The notes below the pieces were generated by a model. It saw only the letters and a program-made list of their open reading frames with translations. It did not search any database and had not been told where the DNA came from. The position numbers and the translations under genes are program-made. From positions 23,938 to 87,937 of the forward strand of contig JAEOSF010000007.1 in NCBI GenBank assembly GCA_016840515.1: DNA of 64,000 nt. Reading direction: 5' to 3'. Source of the stretch: Candidatus Borrarchaeum yapensis. Lineage in GTDB: Archaea; Asgardarchaeota; Sifarchaeia; Borrarchaeales; Borrarchaeaceae. Below, piece by piece: positions 1 through 8,043 of this stretch. Position 1 is the first letter of the stretch; every line of letters starts with the position of its first letter.

Positions 1-106
1 AAGCTTTAAATACGTCTTTAATCACGTCTTGAACTGCTGGTTCATTCATTGTTGGGATAAGCACTGTAATATCCAAATTGAGCCCGCCTTCAAAATTTTG
101 ACACAT
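1..106 (-). CDS. GT2-family glycosyltransferase, N-terminal fragment (cut by window edge)
   Basis: Reading the minus strand from the ATG at 106 gives an open frame of 35 codons that runs off the window. After about 12 residues comes the stretch ITVLIPTMNEP, which is the usual first beta strand and nucleotide-binding loop of GT-A fold family 2 glycosyltransferases (hxVlIPtxNE), followed by an amphipathic helix (VQDVIKDVFKA). The best known archaeal relatives are dolichyl-phosphate mannose/glucose synthases. No Shine-Dalgarno is visible before the ATG, so the exact start is open. Only the first 35 residues can be seen, so substrate and length are unknown. Confidence 0.55.
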   Translation of the reverse strand, partial: MCQNFEGGLNLDITVLIPTMNEPAVQDVIKDVFKA

Positions 107-248
107 AAATGGTAGAACTAATAGTTTATTACTTGATCGATTTTTTCTTAATGTGGGAAATTAGTTTTAAAAGAGTAGTCTAAAAACTATAGAAATATGT
201 AATTTGATTTTCTTATTTAACCAAAGGATATGGTTGAGTTATTACAGA

Positions 249-803
249 ATGGAGACGATTTTGCCAATGAAAAAAACTCATAATAATTCAAAATCCAGAG
301 TCATATTAATAACAGGAACGCCAGGAACTGGAAAAACAACCGTTTCCAAACTTCTTAGTAAAAAGTTAAACGGAATTTACATAAATAGTGGCAATATTGT
401 GAGAAATGGTTATTTTTTGGGTTTGGATATCAAAAGAAACTCTTTAATTGCCGATATCGATAAATTACAGCAATTCATAGATGATATGCTACTGAATATA
501 AGAAGATTAACGGTTATTGACAGTGTTTTACCAGATATCGTTTCTCCAGAAAATGTACTTCTTGTTGTGGTACTACATACTGCTATCGAGAAACTACATG
601 CAAGGCTAAGCAAGAAAGGTTTTGAAGTTAAAAAGATATTGGAAAACATCGATGCTGAACTTTGTAAAATTTGTACTCAAGATGCAATAGAAACATACGG
701 TTTAGAACGCATATTCGAAATCGATACAACTCATAGCGACCCTATGGAGGCAGTCGCCCAAATACATGAAGAAATAAGAAAAAAATTGGGCATAATTGCC
801 TAA
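249..803 (+). CDS. AK6/Fap7-like adenylate kinase family P-loop NTPase
   Basis: The protein has a Walker A loop, ITGTPGTGKTT, about 20 residues after the start, followed by a short NMP-binding region and the typical C-terminal sequence ending FEIDTTHSDPMEAV. This layout matches the archaeal/eukaryotic AK6 (Fap7) family, small dual adenylate kinase/ATPases that in eukaryotes help mature the 18S rRNA 3' end. The open frame reaches back to a TTG at 204, but that extension is not typical of the family. The ATG at 249 or the one at 267 (MKKTHNN) is more likely; a GGAG lies 12 nt before 267. The family's usual GHxAH-like segment is replaced by DSVLPDIVSP, so this is a somewhat divergent member. It converges on the 963-aa gene, with stop codons overlapping by 4 bp. 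Confidence 0.75.
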   Translation: METILPMKKTHNNSKSRVILITGTPGTGKTTVSKLLSKKLNGIYINSGNIVRNGYFLGLDIKRNSLIADIDKLQQFIDDMLLNIRRLTVIDSVLPDIVSPENVLLVVVLHTAIEKLHARLSKKGFEVKKILENIDAELCKICTQDAIETYGLERIFEIDTTHSDPMEAVAQIHEEIRKKLGIIA

Positions 804-3691
804 AAAGGAATTTCTCTCTTTAAGAGAAGAGCAAAGCCTCGAAATTGGAAAATCAAGAACAGAATGACTCCGATGTTATATGCCAATCCAAAAATTAGGT
901 TAGGATTTGCATAAAATGGCGAATCATCTCTTTGAACAGTTATTTCTCCATAATAGTAAGTTATAGACGTCTTGTCATCTTCGATGCTTACGTATACATC
1001 ATAAGTACCTTCTTGCCAAATAGAGGTGTCTATTTCTATGTCAAACGTTCCTATGCGGTAATATTGATCAACAAGACGCGCTTCAAACAAACTCAACGTT
1101 CCATAGTAAACAATACTGACACCTGGAGAACTACAGTAGAGAGAAATATTTAGATTAAATAGGGGAGTTTCTACTTCTCTAACGCCTAGCGATCCCTTTA
1201 TTGTATCCCCTACTGTCACGTTTGTTTTATACAATTGCATCCATTCTACTTTTGGTTTTGTGTTTTTTACTGTGAAGTTATAATAAGATGATCGACCTGT
1301 TAGATCGTATTCATCGGTGGCATAAATTCGAAATGTATGAGTTCCAGTCGCAGCACCAGCACCTGGAGTAAAATTACCAACGAATAAGTTTGTCTTTTCA
1401 TCAAAGGTCATATTTATATTATAGAGTCGATCATCGGAGTCATTAATCCGAAGCACAACATTTAGTTCTGCACGTGGCGTTTCATGATCTGAAATACTAG
1501 CTTCTACCGTAACGGTTTCTTTCACACGGTCTAGTTTTGTCGCATTAAAAGAAACTGAATCTACCTTAGGTCTTCTATTGATATGAAAATTTTCTACCTC
1601 GGAAAAAGCGATTACTGGATCAAGAGATGTAGAAGTATTGGAGACCACCAATATGGGAGCATATAAATAATTATTACCTGTTTTATCAGGAATAGAATAA
1701 CTGTAATTATACGCATAGCTTTCACCTGGATCAAGAGTTAAAGTAAAATTGTTATCTCCTGCTGTTTGATTAAGTTCTTCAATTTGATTTTGAATAGTCC
1801 GATATGGTGCACGATTTATAACCCTGTACTGTTCAGATGAATTGCTATAATTGGTAATAGTTACATTAACAGTCATAATAGTGTCTGGGTTAACAGGTGT
1901 ATTGAAATCTGCTTTAACTTTGATGTTATGGTAAAAGAGATCTTGGAGAACTTGCGGATAACTCATAAATGTTAATACATTAGATCGAATAGTATTTGAT
2001 TCTCCTTCATAGAAATATGTAGCGTTACCCTGTTCAAAATATAGTTTACCTAAATCTAAAGAATAGAAAGTGTAATTAAATGTGGTTGAGTGATGTTTAG
2101 AGGGGGGTTCTAAGGTAAAATTCACCCTGTAGATTCCTGAATCATATTGTGATGTTAAAATAGATGTATTGTTGGAAATCGAAGATCTATCAAAAAGTCC
2201 CGGAATACATTCAAGAACGGTCATATTACCATCAGGATTCAATTCACTTAAATTTGAAATAGTTACTGTAACGTTAATTTCTTCTCCACTAGAATAAGAC
2301 GCTCTTAAAATCGTTCTAGTGACGGTCAATGATGGAAAATCCTGTTCTACTGGAACCAATACATCATTTGATGTGGCATTCAAATGAACAACAGTTGCTG
2401 TGTCTTCTGATGAAAAATTATAGTTCGCAATGGAAGGATTCAAGAAAAGAAATCCTTGCAACGCTGAATCTTTCACTCTCAATGTATATGAAAAGTCTAC
2501 AGTTTCATCTGGTTCAATGACTGACCATTGTTCTATTGGATTTCCGCTAGCAAGTTCTAAATCCGCGTCCCATTTCCCAGTATCATCAATTATTACATCA
2601 CTGGCGTTTCCTTCGCCAATGTTGGTTACTGATACTTCGACTTCAAAGGTGTCACCTCTGGAATACGAGTCCTCAAGAGATATGCTCTTTACAACCTGGA
2701 GACTCGGCCATTTTTCAAAAAGAAAACTTGCGTTAAAATTAGTTAGTGAGGTTATTGTTGAATTATATGCAAACTCTATTGTTCCATTACTTACATCAAG
2801 AAGAGATTGATATGAGTTTGGATCGGGTTGAGTCACATTTGGCTCTAAAGGAGTTGGCAAATATACATTTATTTTTGAGCTATTAGAGGGATCATATCGC
2901 GAAATGTCGCCAGTATGATGAAAAATGTCGTTCAAACTGAAATTATAATTCCCTGTTGAAAGTTCCATAACTCCTTCTTCTAAATATTCTACCGAAAAAA
3001 ATACTTCACGTAAAGATGTTGGCGTGCTATTAATATCTCTAGTTTTATTTATAAAGCCCATTACGACCTTCGCGTAATCTGACACCTTAATATCGTATCT
3101 TAAATCACCATTATTAAGCAAACCAGGAAAACCAGCAGTTACATTGCTAGCATCGGACCAGAACTTGTCAAATATTTCGTTAAACTGTGGTCGTTCATTC
3201 ACGAATGTAAAAATGTGATATTCATTATCAATTGTATTAGTGCTGTTGTATAGAGTGACATTGAAGGCATTTTCAAAGATTTCTTTGGCGGTTTCTGCTT
3301 TTAATTCCGCATCACTCTGGCTAAGATTAGCATAAGCAACCGTGAAGATTACACCATCACCTTGTTGATGAAGAAAAGTATTTCCGTATCTATTAAAGTC
3401 ATAATCTCCAATTTGGCTAATTAAAAGGGCATAAGTGGCGTTTTCAAATGCGGATTTGTTCAAAATGTCGATTATATGATCATCAGAGGTAATATTTAGG
3501 TGGGTTCCTTGAAACCTAATTTCATTTAAGCTATCGTTCTTAGTATCTACTCTTACAGTCACGTTTTCTTCAAAATAGTACGGTTGTGGATTTGGTTGAG
3601 CAACAGCTATGTCAATTTTTAATAATGTGATATAAAAACTTAATAGAAGGACAAGCAGTACTATTAGGCTCTTTTTTTTCACTAATACCAC
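800..3691 (-). CDS. large secreted, membrane-anchored glycoprotein with CARDB/DUF11-like repeats
   Basis: This 963-residue protein begins with a signal peptide (KKKS then a hydrophobic run of about 22 residues, then an AVAQ-type cleavage region) and ends with one transmembrane helix (about 938-955) and a short basic tail ending KREIPF. The exposed part is beta-rich. Repeated blocks of the type 'PSLxVxRxI...YxxGExxxVxVxxxN' near residues 335-420 and 450-540 resemble CARDB/DUF11 adhesion-like Ig folds, and two similar blocks follow near 740-920. I count about 40 N-x-S/T sequons, which is very dense. The start is a GTG; a second GTG three codons later would work equally well. The function is unknown. 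It is probably a cell-surface or S-layer-associated protein and a likely target of N-glycosylation. Confidence 0.7.
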   Translation of the reverse strand: MVLVKKKSLIVLLVLLLSFYITLLKIDIAVAQPNPQPYYFEENVTVRVDTKNDSLNEIRFQGTHLNITSDDHIIDILNKSAFENATYALLISQIGDYDFNRYGNTFLHQQGDGVIFTVAYANLSQSDAELKAETAKEIFENAFNVTLYNSTNTIDNEYHIFTFVNERPQFNEIFDKFWSDASNVTAGFPGLLNNGDLRYDIKVSDYAKVVMGFINKTRDINSTPTSLREVFFSVEYLEEGVMELSTGNYNFSLNDIFHHTGDISRYDPSNSSKINVYLPTPLEPNVTQPDPNSYQSLLDVSNGTIEFAYNSTITSLTNFNASFLFEKWPSLQVVKSISLEDSYSRGDTFEVEVSVTNIGEGNASDVIIDDTGKWDADLELASGNPIEQWSVIEPDETVDFSYTLRVKDSALQGFLFLNPSIANYNFSSEDTATVVHLNATSNDVLVPVEQDFPSLTVTRTILRASYSSGEEINVTVTISNLSELNPDGNMTVLECIPGLFDRSSISNNTSILTSQYDSGIYRVNFTLEPPSKHHSTTFNYTFYSLDLGKLYFEQGNATYFYEGESNTIRSNVLTFMSYPQVLQDLFYHNIKVKADFNTPVNPDTIMTVNVTITNYSNSSEQYRVINRAPYRTIQNQIEELNQTAGDNNFTLTLDPGESYAYNYSYSIPDKTGNNYLYAPILVVSNTSTSLDPVIAFSEVENFHINRRPKVDSVSFNATKLDRVKETVTVEASISDHETPRAELNVVLRINDSDDRLYNINMTFDEKTNLFVGNFTPGAGAATGTHTFRIYATDEYDLTGRSSYYNFTVKNTKPKVEWMQLYKTNVTVGDTIKGSLGVREVETPLFNLNISLYCSSPGVSIVYYGTLSLFEARLVDQYYRIGTFDIEIDTSIWQEGTYDVYVSIEDDKTSITYYYGEITVQRDDSPFYANPNLIFGLAYNIGVILFLIFQFRGFALLLKREIPF

Positions 3692-3753
3692 TCAAACCGT
3701 TAAAGGACGCAAATAAAAATTGAATATATTATATTAGAGGATTTCATAGCAAA

Positions 3754-4248
3754 TTACTTTAACTTCATTTTAAGTTTTTTGACTTCACTGACGATTGTTT
3801 TTATAATATCAGTGATTTTATTACTTACTTCCTCTGAAAGATTTAAACCATGGGAAGAGTATTCTTTTGGTTCAATACCTATTATTATAACTTCAGTTTT
3901 CATGCCCAGTTCTTTACCCACTTGAAGCGTGTAGGTTAGGTCGATATCATGGGCTGAAAACATACGTTGAGAATCTGGTGATTTGGAAATTTGTTCTGGA
4001 CTTAAAATATAGATATCTCCCGGTTTGCCTCCTGCTAAAACAGCATCAACAATAAAAACTGTATCGAAATCCTCTATTAGTTTTAAGAGAAGGAGGCCTC
4101 CTGTACCTCCATCAATTAGTTCTACATCTTTTAATGGATCGTAACGCCTTTTTACTTTTTCTAGGGCACGTATTATGTGAATTCCTACCCCTTCATCTTT
4201 GTGTAAAGTGTTTCCTACGCCCATTATTGCTATTTTCCTTTTAGGCAA
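3754..4248 (-). CDS. hydrogenase maturation endopeptidase (peptidase M52, HyaD/HycI type)
   Basis: Members of this family remove the C-terminal extension of the large subunit of [NiFe] hydrogenases after nickel insertion. The signature GVGNTLHKDEGVG lies at the N-terminus, and the three expected nickel ligands can be placed: Glu in KDEG, Asp in IVDAV and His in FSAHDID. The frame is open from an ATG at 4281, but a GGAGG lies 7 nt before an in-frame TTG at 4248 and no ribosome site precedes the ATG. The TTG start gives a 164-residue protein beginning MPKRKIAIMGVGN, which is normal for the family, so I prefer it. No hydrogenase structural gene is in the window. The next gene on the right is transcribed divergently. 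Confidence 0.85.
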   Translation of the reverse strand: MPKRKIAIMGVGNTLHKDEGVGIHIIRALEKVKRRYDPLKDVELIDGGTGGLLLLKLIEDFDTVFIVDAVLAGGKPGDIYILSPEQISKSPDSQRMFSAHDIDLTYTLQVGKELGMKTEVIIIGIEPKEYSSHGLNLSEEVSNKITDIIKTIVSEVKKLKMKLK

Positions 4249-4466
4249 AGAGATGCCTCCAGATTGTAAGTTGGACTCCATAAAATTATTTTACTTTTGG
4301 TACAAGAGCTGCCAATCACTATAATAGTTAGTTTATTTTAGTGTTTTTTGTCAATTACGTGAAATTATACTTTCATGCAAATCGTTTTCGAAATTGTTGG
4401 AAATTCACTTAAATTATAAGTCTAGCACATTATAATTTGTAGTGTATATCACGCCGAGGGAAAGAT

Positions 4467-5030
4467 ATGGACGCTGATGAAATAAAATTAAAAGAAAAGA
4501 CATGGTCGCTTCTTCATGAACTTTTTGGTAAACTAAATCGTGAAAACATCGAGTTACCTATCTCAATCAACAAAGATCTACGGCATAGTAGATACTTATT
4601 AACCCACTTGAAACTCTATGGAAAAGAAGCACTAGAAAAAAATGTAGAATTTCTTGATGAGTTAGAAATTGCACTGTTAAGAGTTAGAGAGATGCTTCTT
4701 GCGTTCGCAAGCGAACGCGGTAAGGATTTTGTCGATTTATGGAAAGAAAAACTTGCTAAGATAGCCAATGATCCGTCTAATAGTGAGTCGTCCAATACAG
4801 AAGTGGTAAGATTCGTGAAAGATCTCCCACGAGAGAAAGAAGTAGGTTTTGCACGAATTACATATGATAAAGAGTTGCCAGTTGAACGTGTTTCGGATAT
4901 AGCAGAGAATTGTGGAGTTATAATAGAATTCGAAGAAGAAAATGTAATTAGAGTCCGTGGAAAGAAGGAATCCGTTAAAAAGGCTTTAAAAGAAATCGGT
5001 GCACTTTTTTTTAAACCTGAAGATCCGTAA
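4467..5030 (+). CDS. DUF2096-like archaeal protein
   Basis: The N-terminal two thirds of this 187-residue protein are helical (a WSLLHELFGKL-type helix, then ELEIALLRVREMLLAFA). The C-terminal 65 residues form an alpha/beta domain (GFARITYDKELPVERVSDIAENCGVIIEF...VRGKKESVKKALKEI) that looks like a small nucleic-acid-binding or KH-like fold. From memory this arrangement matches the archaeal family DUF2096, which has no assigned function. The start is well supported: GAGGGA lies 5 nt before the ATG. A TTATAA element at about 4414 may be part of its promoter. The next gene follows after 2 nt, so the two form an operon. Confidence 0.6.
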   Translation: MDADEIKLKEKTWSLLHELFGKLNRENIELPISINKDLRHSRYLLTHLKLYGKEALEKNVEFLDELEIALLRVREMLLAFASERGKDFVDLWKEKLAKIANDPSNSESSNTEVVRFVKDLPREKEVGFARITYDKELPVERVSDIAENCGVIIEFEEENVIRVRGKKESVKKALKEIGALFFKPEDP

Positions 5031-5032
5031 CA

Positions 5033-5302
5033 GTGAATTATAGAGACATTATGAAAAAGAAAAAAGCGATACAAATGTCAATAATTAGGAAAGAGGTAAT
5101 TGAACTTAAAGATATTCAAAAACAAGTTGAACAACTACTTGTTACCTTAACGAGCAGTCTTCAAATTATTATAAGTGGAGTAACTTTGAAAGAAGATGCT
5201 ACAGAAAAACTCAGAATAAAAATTCTTAAAGATACAGTAAGCATTAGTGATAGGCTAGCACACGTAATAAGCAAATTAGAAAGTTTAGACGTCAACGAAT
5301 AA
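5033..5302 (+). CDS. small helical protein of unknown function, paired with the DUF2096-like gene
   Basis: This 89-residue protein is predicted almost entirely helical: a basic N-terminus (MKKKKAIQ), then a heptad-like run (ELKDIQKQVEQLLVTLTSSLQIII) and a second helix ending ISKLESLDVNE. I do not recognise the family. The start is a GTG 2 nt after the upstream stop; an ATG at 5051 is an alternative. The tight spacing implies co-translation with the DUF2096-like gene and suggests a shared function, but there is no direct evidence. KEOPS Pcc1 was considered because of its size, but its alpha/beta pattern is not present. Confidence 0.5.
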   Translation: MNYRDIMKKKKAIQMSIIRKEVIELKDIQKQVEQLLVTLTSSLQIIISGVTLKEDATEKLRIKILKDTVSISDRLAHVISKLESLDVNE

Positions 5303-5365
5303 AAACTGAAAAACTATTCTACGTGGCAAATTCATCCAAGAATCTTGATCTTCAGTCGTACGAGA

Positions 5366-6784
5366 TTATCGGGAAAGATATTGAGCATAGCGATAAAGAG
5401 CAGATGCTGCGGCAATAACTTTCCCTGCTTGATCGAACACGGGGATACCCTTCTCTTGTATTAATTTAGTCATTTTCTTTGTATAAGGACCACCATGAGC
5501 CCCCACTAGAATCGGCTTTTCTTGTCTCTTGTTCATTTTATCAAGGACATTAATTATGTTTTCATCTAGAGGAGTATCTTGAAATACAAACCAGGGCACC
5601 AAAACGTCAACATTGGAATCATCAAGAAACGCTTCTAATGCAATCTCATAGTCATTGGAGGTTGCAGATCCAGTAACATCGACTGGATTTTCGACAACAA
5701 AGTAAGGAGGAAATTTCTCTCGTAAGTGTTCTTTTGTACTATCTTGTAATTTTGCAACTTCAAGTTTATTCTTCACGGCCTCATCAATCATGGCAATTAC
5801 TGGGCCTATACCATTAGAAACAAATGCACATCTATTTCCTTTGGGAAGTGGTTGAAATGTCAAAGCTTTACTAACTGCAAGAAGTTCACTAAAATTTCTG
5901 ACTGAAAGAATTCCTGTTTGTTTGAAAACTCCATTATATACAACTGCTTGGCTGCTTAAATGACCAGTGTGGCTTTTTGCAGCCGTTGTTCCTTCAGTTG
6001 TTGTTCCAGTTTTGTAAATAACAACTGGCTTTTTCCGAGTGACTTCTTTTGCTACTTCAAAAAAGGTTCTTCCCTCACCACGTCCTATAGCTTCAAGATA
6101 AATCGCTATAACTTTTGTATCTTGATCTTCTGCAAGGTATTGAAGCATATCTGCTTCGCTAACATCTGCTTTATTCCCATAACTTACAAATTTGCTCACA
6201 CCAAGGTTATCCTCATTAAGTAATTCCAAGAAACTAGCCCCATACGTACCACTTTGAGTTAGGAAAGAGACAGGACCGTAGGAGGGGCGAATCATGCGAT
6301 CGTGTGACTGGAAGAATGTTTCAACTTTGGTTTTTGCATCATAAACTCCAATACAATTTGGACCGATAATACGTATATTGTTTTGTCGCGCAATCTCAAT
6401 GATTTGGGATTCGAGAGATACCCCTTCTTTCCCAAGTTCTTTAAAACCCCCGCTCACAATTACTATATTTCGTACACCCTTTTTTCCGCATTGTTCAATA
6501 ATTTGAGGAGTATACTTTGCCGCAATAGTGATTACCGCTAACTCAGTATCATCGGGGCAATCAAGTATTGAAGGAAAAGCCATATGGCCAAGAATATCTC
6601 CCCCTTTGGGATTGACGGGATATATCTTGCCACTGTATTGTGATTCAAGCAGGCTTTTAAAAATAATATGACCGATTTTTTCAGGATGGTGCGATACGCC
6701 CACAACGGCAACAGCTCTAGGTTTGAAAAATTTTCCTAGTTGTTCTATAATCGATTGCGTTATAGGGATCACCTCTTGAGGCAT
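5366..6784 (-). CDS. ADP-forming acyl-CoA synthetase, alpha subunit (CoA-binding and ligase domains)
   Basis: NDP-forming acyl-CoA synthetases convert acyl-CoA, ADP and phosphate into the acid, CoA and ATP, and are the main energy-conserving step of peptide and sugar fermentation in archaea. This 472-residue protein has the alpha-subunit domain order: a Rossmann CoA-binding domain (AVVGVSHHPEKIGH near residue 26), two ligase-CoA domains (IGPNCIGVYD near 140, FLTQSGTYGA near 174) and the conserved active-site histidine in SHTG (His272). The ATP-grasp beta domain is absent, so a separate beta subunit is expected elsewhere in the genome. The His-containing loop reads SHTGHLSS instead of the commoner SHTGxxAG, so the substrate cannot be guessed. 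It stands alone, transcribed from upstream of 6784. Confidence 0.85.
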   Translation of the reverse strand: MPQEVIPITQSIIEQLGKFFKPRAVAVVGVSHHPEKIGHIIFKSLLESQYSGKIYPVNPKGGDILGHMAFPSILDCPDDTELAVITIAAKYTPQIIEQCGKKGVRNIVIVSGGFKELGKEGVSLESQIIEIARQNNIRIIGPNCIGVYDAKTKVETFFQSHDRMIRPSYGPVSFLTQSGTYGASFLELLNEDNLGVSKFVSYGNKADVSEADMLQYLAEDQDTKVIAIYLEAIGRGEGRTFFEVAKEVTRKKPVVIYKTGTTTEGTTAAKSHTGHLSSQAVVYNGVFKQTGILSVRNFSELLAVSKALTFQPLPKGNRCAFVSNGIGPVIAMIDEAVKNKLEVAKLQDSTKEHLREKFPPYFVVENPVDVTGSATSNDYEIALEAFLDDSNVDVLVPWFVFQDTPLDENIINVLDKMNKRQEKPILVGAHGGPYTKKMTKLIQEKGIPVFDQAGKVIAAASALYRYAQYLSR

Positions 6785-6975
6785 ATAGGGCTAGAAAGTC
6801 CTTTACTTTGACAATATGGATGTGAAATGTCAATTTGAGGATATCGAATCATGAAGAATTAATTCTTCATTGTTTGAGTTACTCTATTAAAAATAAGTAT
6901 AAAATGTTGACTTGACAATTAAAAAAGGAAACGCATACTATCATTAAGTAACTGCTGGCTTTATAATTTTGAAGA

Positions 6976-8043
6976 TCACGGCTTCATTGCTTTTAATAGA
7001 AATTCTATCGGCGGGGACGCAATCATAGCCCCATTTAATCTTGAGAGCAAAATTGTTGCTTCAGCATATACGATGCTCTCTAACTCGTTTCGATGGGATA
7101 ATGTTTTTGCTTGAGTTAATAGATTGTTACAAACGTCACGGATGTACTTCAACACTCGCTTTTCGAGGCTTGCTGCACCCATATTGAACGTCTCAAGTTC
7201 ATGTTCTGCTTTTATAATGATCTTTGAAGATTCAATTTCGTTTGTTAAATCTTCTTCGATGCGTACGTAGTATTCATCGACCTTCTCTTTAATGGCATCC
7301 ATATAACTCGAAGAGAGTTCTGACTCACCATGTTTTTGCTTCATATCTTGCATAAGGCGAGCAAACGGTGCTTCACTAAGAAATGTGCGAATGAGACGAT
7401 AAATAGTTTCAGCAGGAGTTTTAATGGCGAATTTGTGTTCTTCTGTTTCGCCTTCATAAGAAAGAAGTTCCTGTGTAGCGGCATGCCAGAAAGCTGGCAA
7501 AAGCATATGCGAATTCTGCCTGTAGGTTTCAAAAAGTCTGTTTAAATGCTCAAGATAATCCCATTCATCGTTAGCATAATTCTTTCTTGCAAACATGGGT
7601 TTTTCTTCTTCTACTACTTCAACTTCTTCAATAAGTTGTGTGGAGGTTTCTTGAGGTGTTAACTCTGGAGTAGACGTGGGGGTGGTCTCTATCTGCTGAC
7701 GCTTTTTAACTTCTTCTTCGAGTTGGAAGAGGCCTTCATCATCGAACAAGAATTGTTCTTCTTTTTCAACTGCAACACTAGCATGCTGTAGTTTTTCCAG
7801 AAGGGCATCGATCTGTGACAATGTTTTATTAGTTAATGTAATCGCACTTTCAATGAAGGAATCTGCGGGAACCGATAATGACTTATCCATTTGTTTTTTG
7901 CTGCCTTCCAGCATCTTTTTGACTACTTGCCAATATCTTTCATCAAGCGTCTCATTTACCTCTTTATTCAGCAGTAAATTGATTAAAACGGTATTTATTG
8001 TGGAAACTGTCCACAATTTTTCAATTAACTCATCTGCGCTCAA
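6976..8043 (-). CDS. helical protein of unknown function, third gene of the tubulin-like operon
   Basis: This 355-residue protein has no recognised domain. Residues 1-90 are helical, 105-150 are a low-complexity acidic linker rich in Thr, Pro and Glu (TTPTSTPELTPQETS, then EEVEVVEEE), and 155-355 form a second helical domain (WDYLEHLNRLFETYRQNSHMLLPAFWHAA, later a long amphipathic helix). There is no signal peptide or membrane segment, so it is cytoplasmic. It starts with TTG inside the last codons of the tubulin-like gene (4-bp TTGA overlap), with an AGGTGA about 7 nt upstream, so translation is coupled. The acidic flexible linker between two helical domains suggests an adaptor or a regulator of the tubulin-like polymer; that is inference from position only. 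Confidence 0.7.
   Translation of the reverse strand: MSADELIEKLWTVSTINTVLINLLLNKEVNETLDERYWQVVKKMLEGSKKQMDKSLSVPADSFIESAITLTNKTLSQIDALLEKLQHASVAVEKEEQFLFDDEGLFQLEEEVKKRQQIETTPTSTPELTPQETSTQLIEEVEVVEEEKPMFARKNYANDEWDYLEHLNRLFETYRQNSHMLLPAFWHAATQELLSYEGETEEHKFAIKTPAETIYRLIRTFLSEAPFARLMQDMKQKHGESELSSSYMDAIKEKVDEYYVRIEEDLTNEIESSKIIIKAEHELETFNMGAASLEKRVLKYIRDVCNNLLTQAKTLSHRNELESIVYAEATILLSRLNGAMIASPPIEFLLKAMKP

Noticed and set aside
5033..5302. KEOPS subunit Pcc1
   Set aside because: The size fits, but the protein looks all-helical while Pcc1 is alpha/beta.
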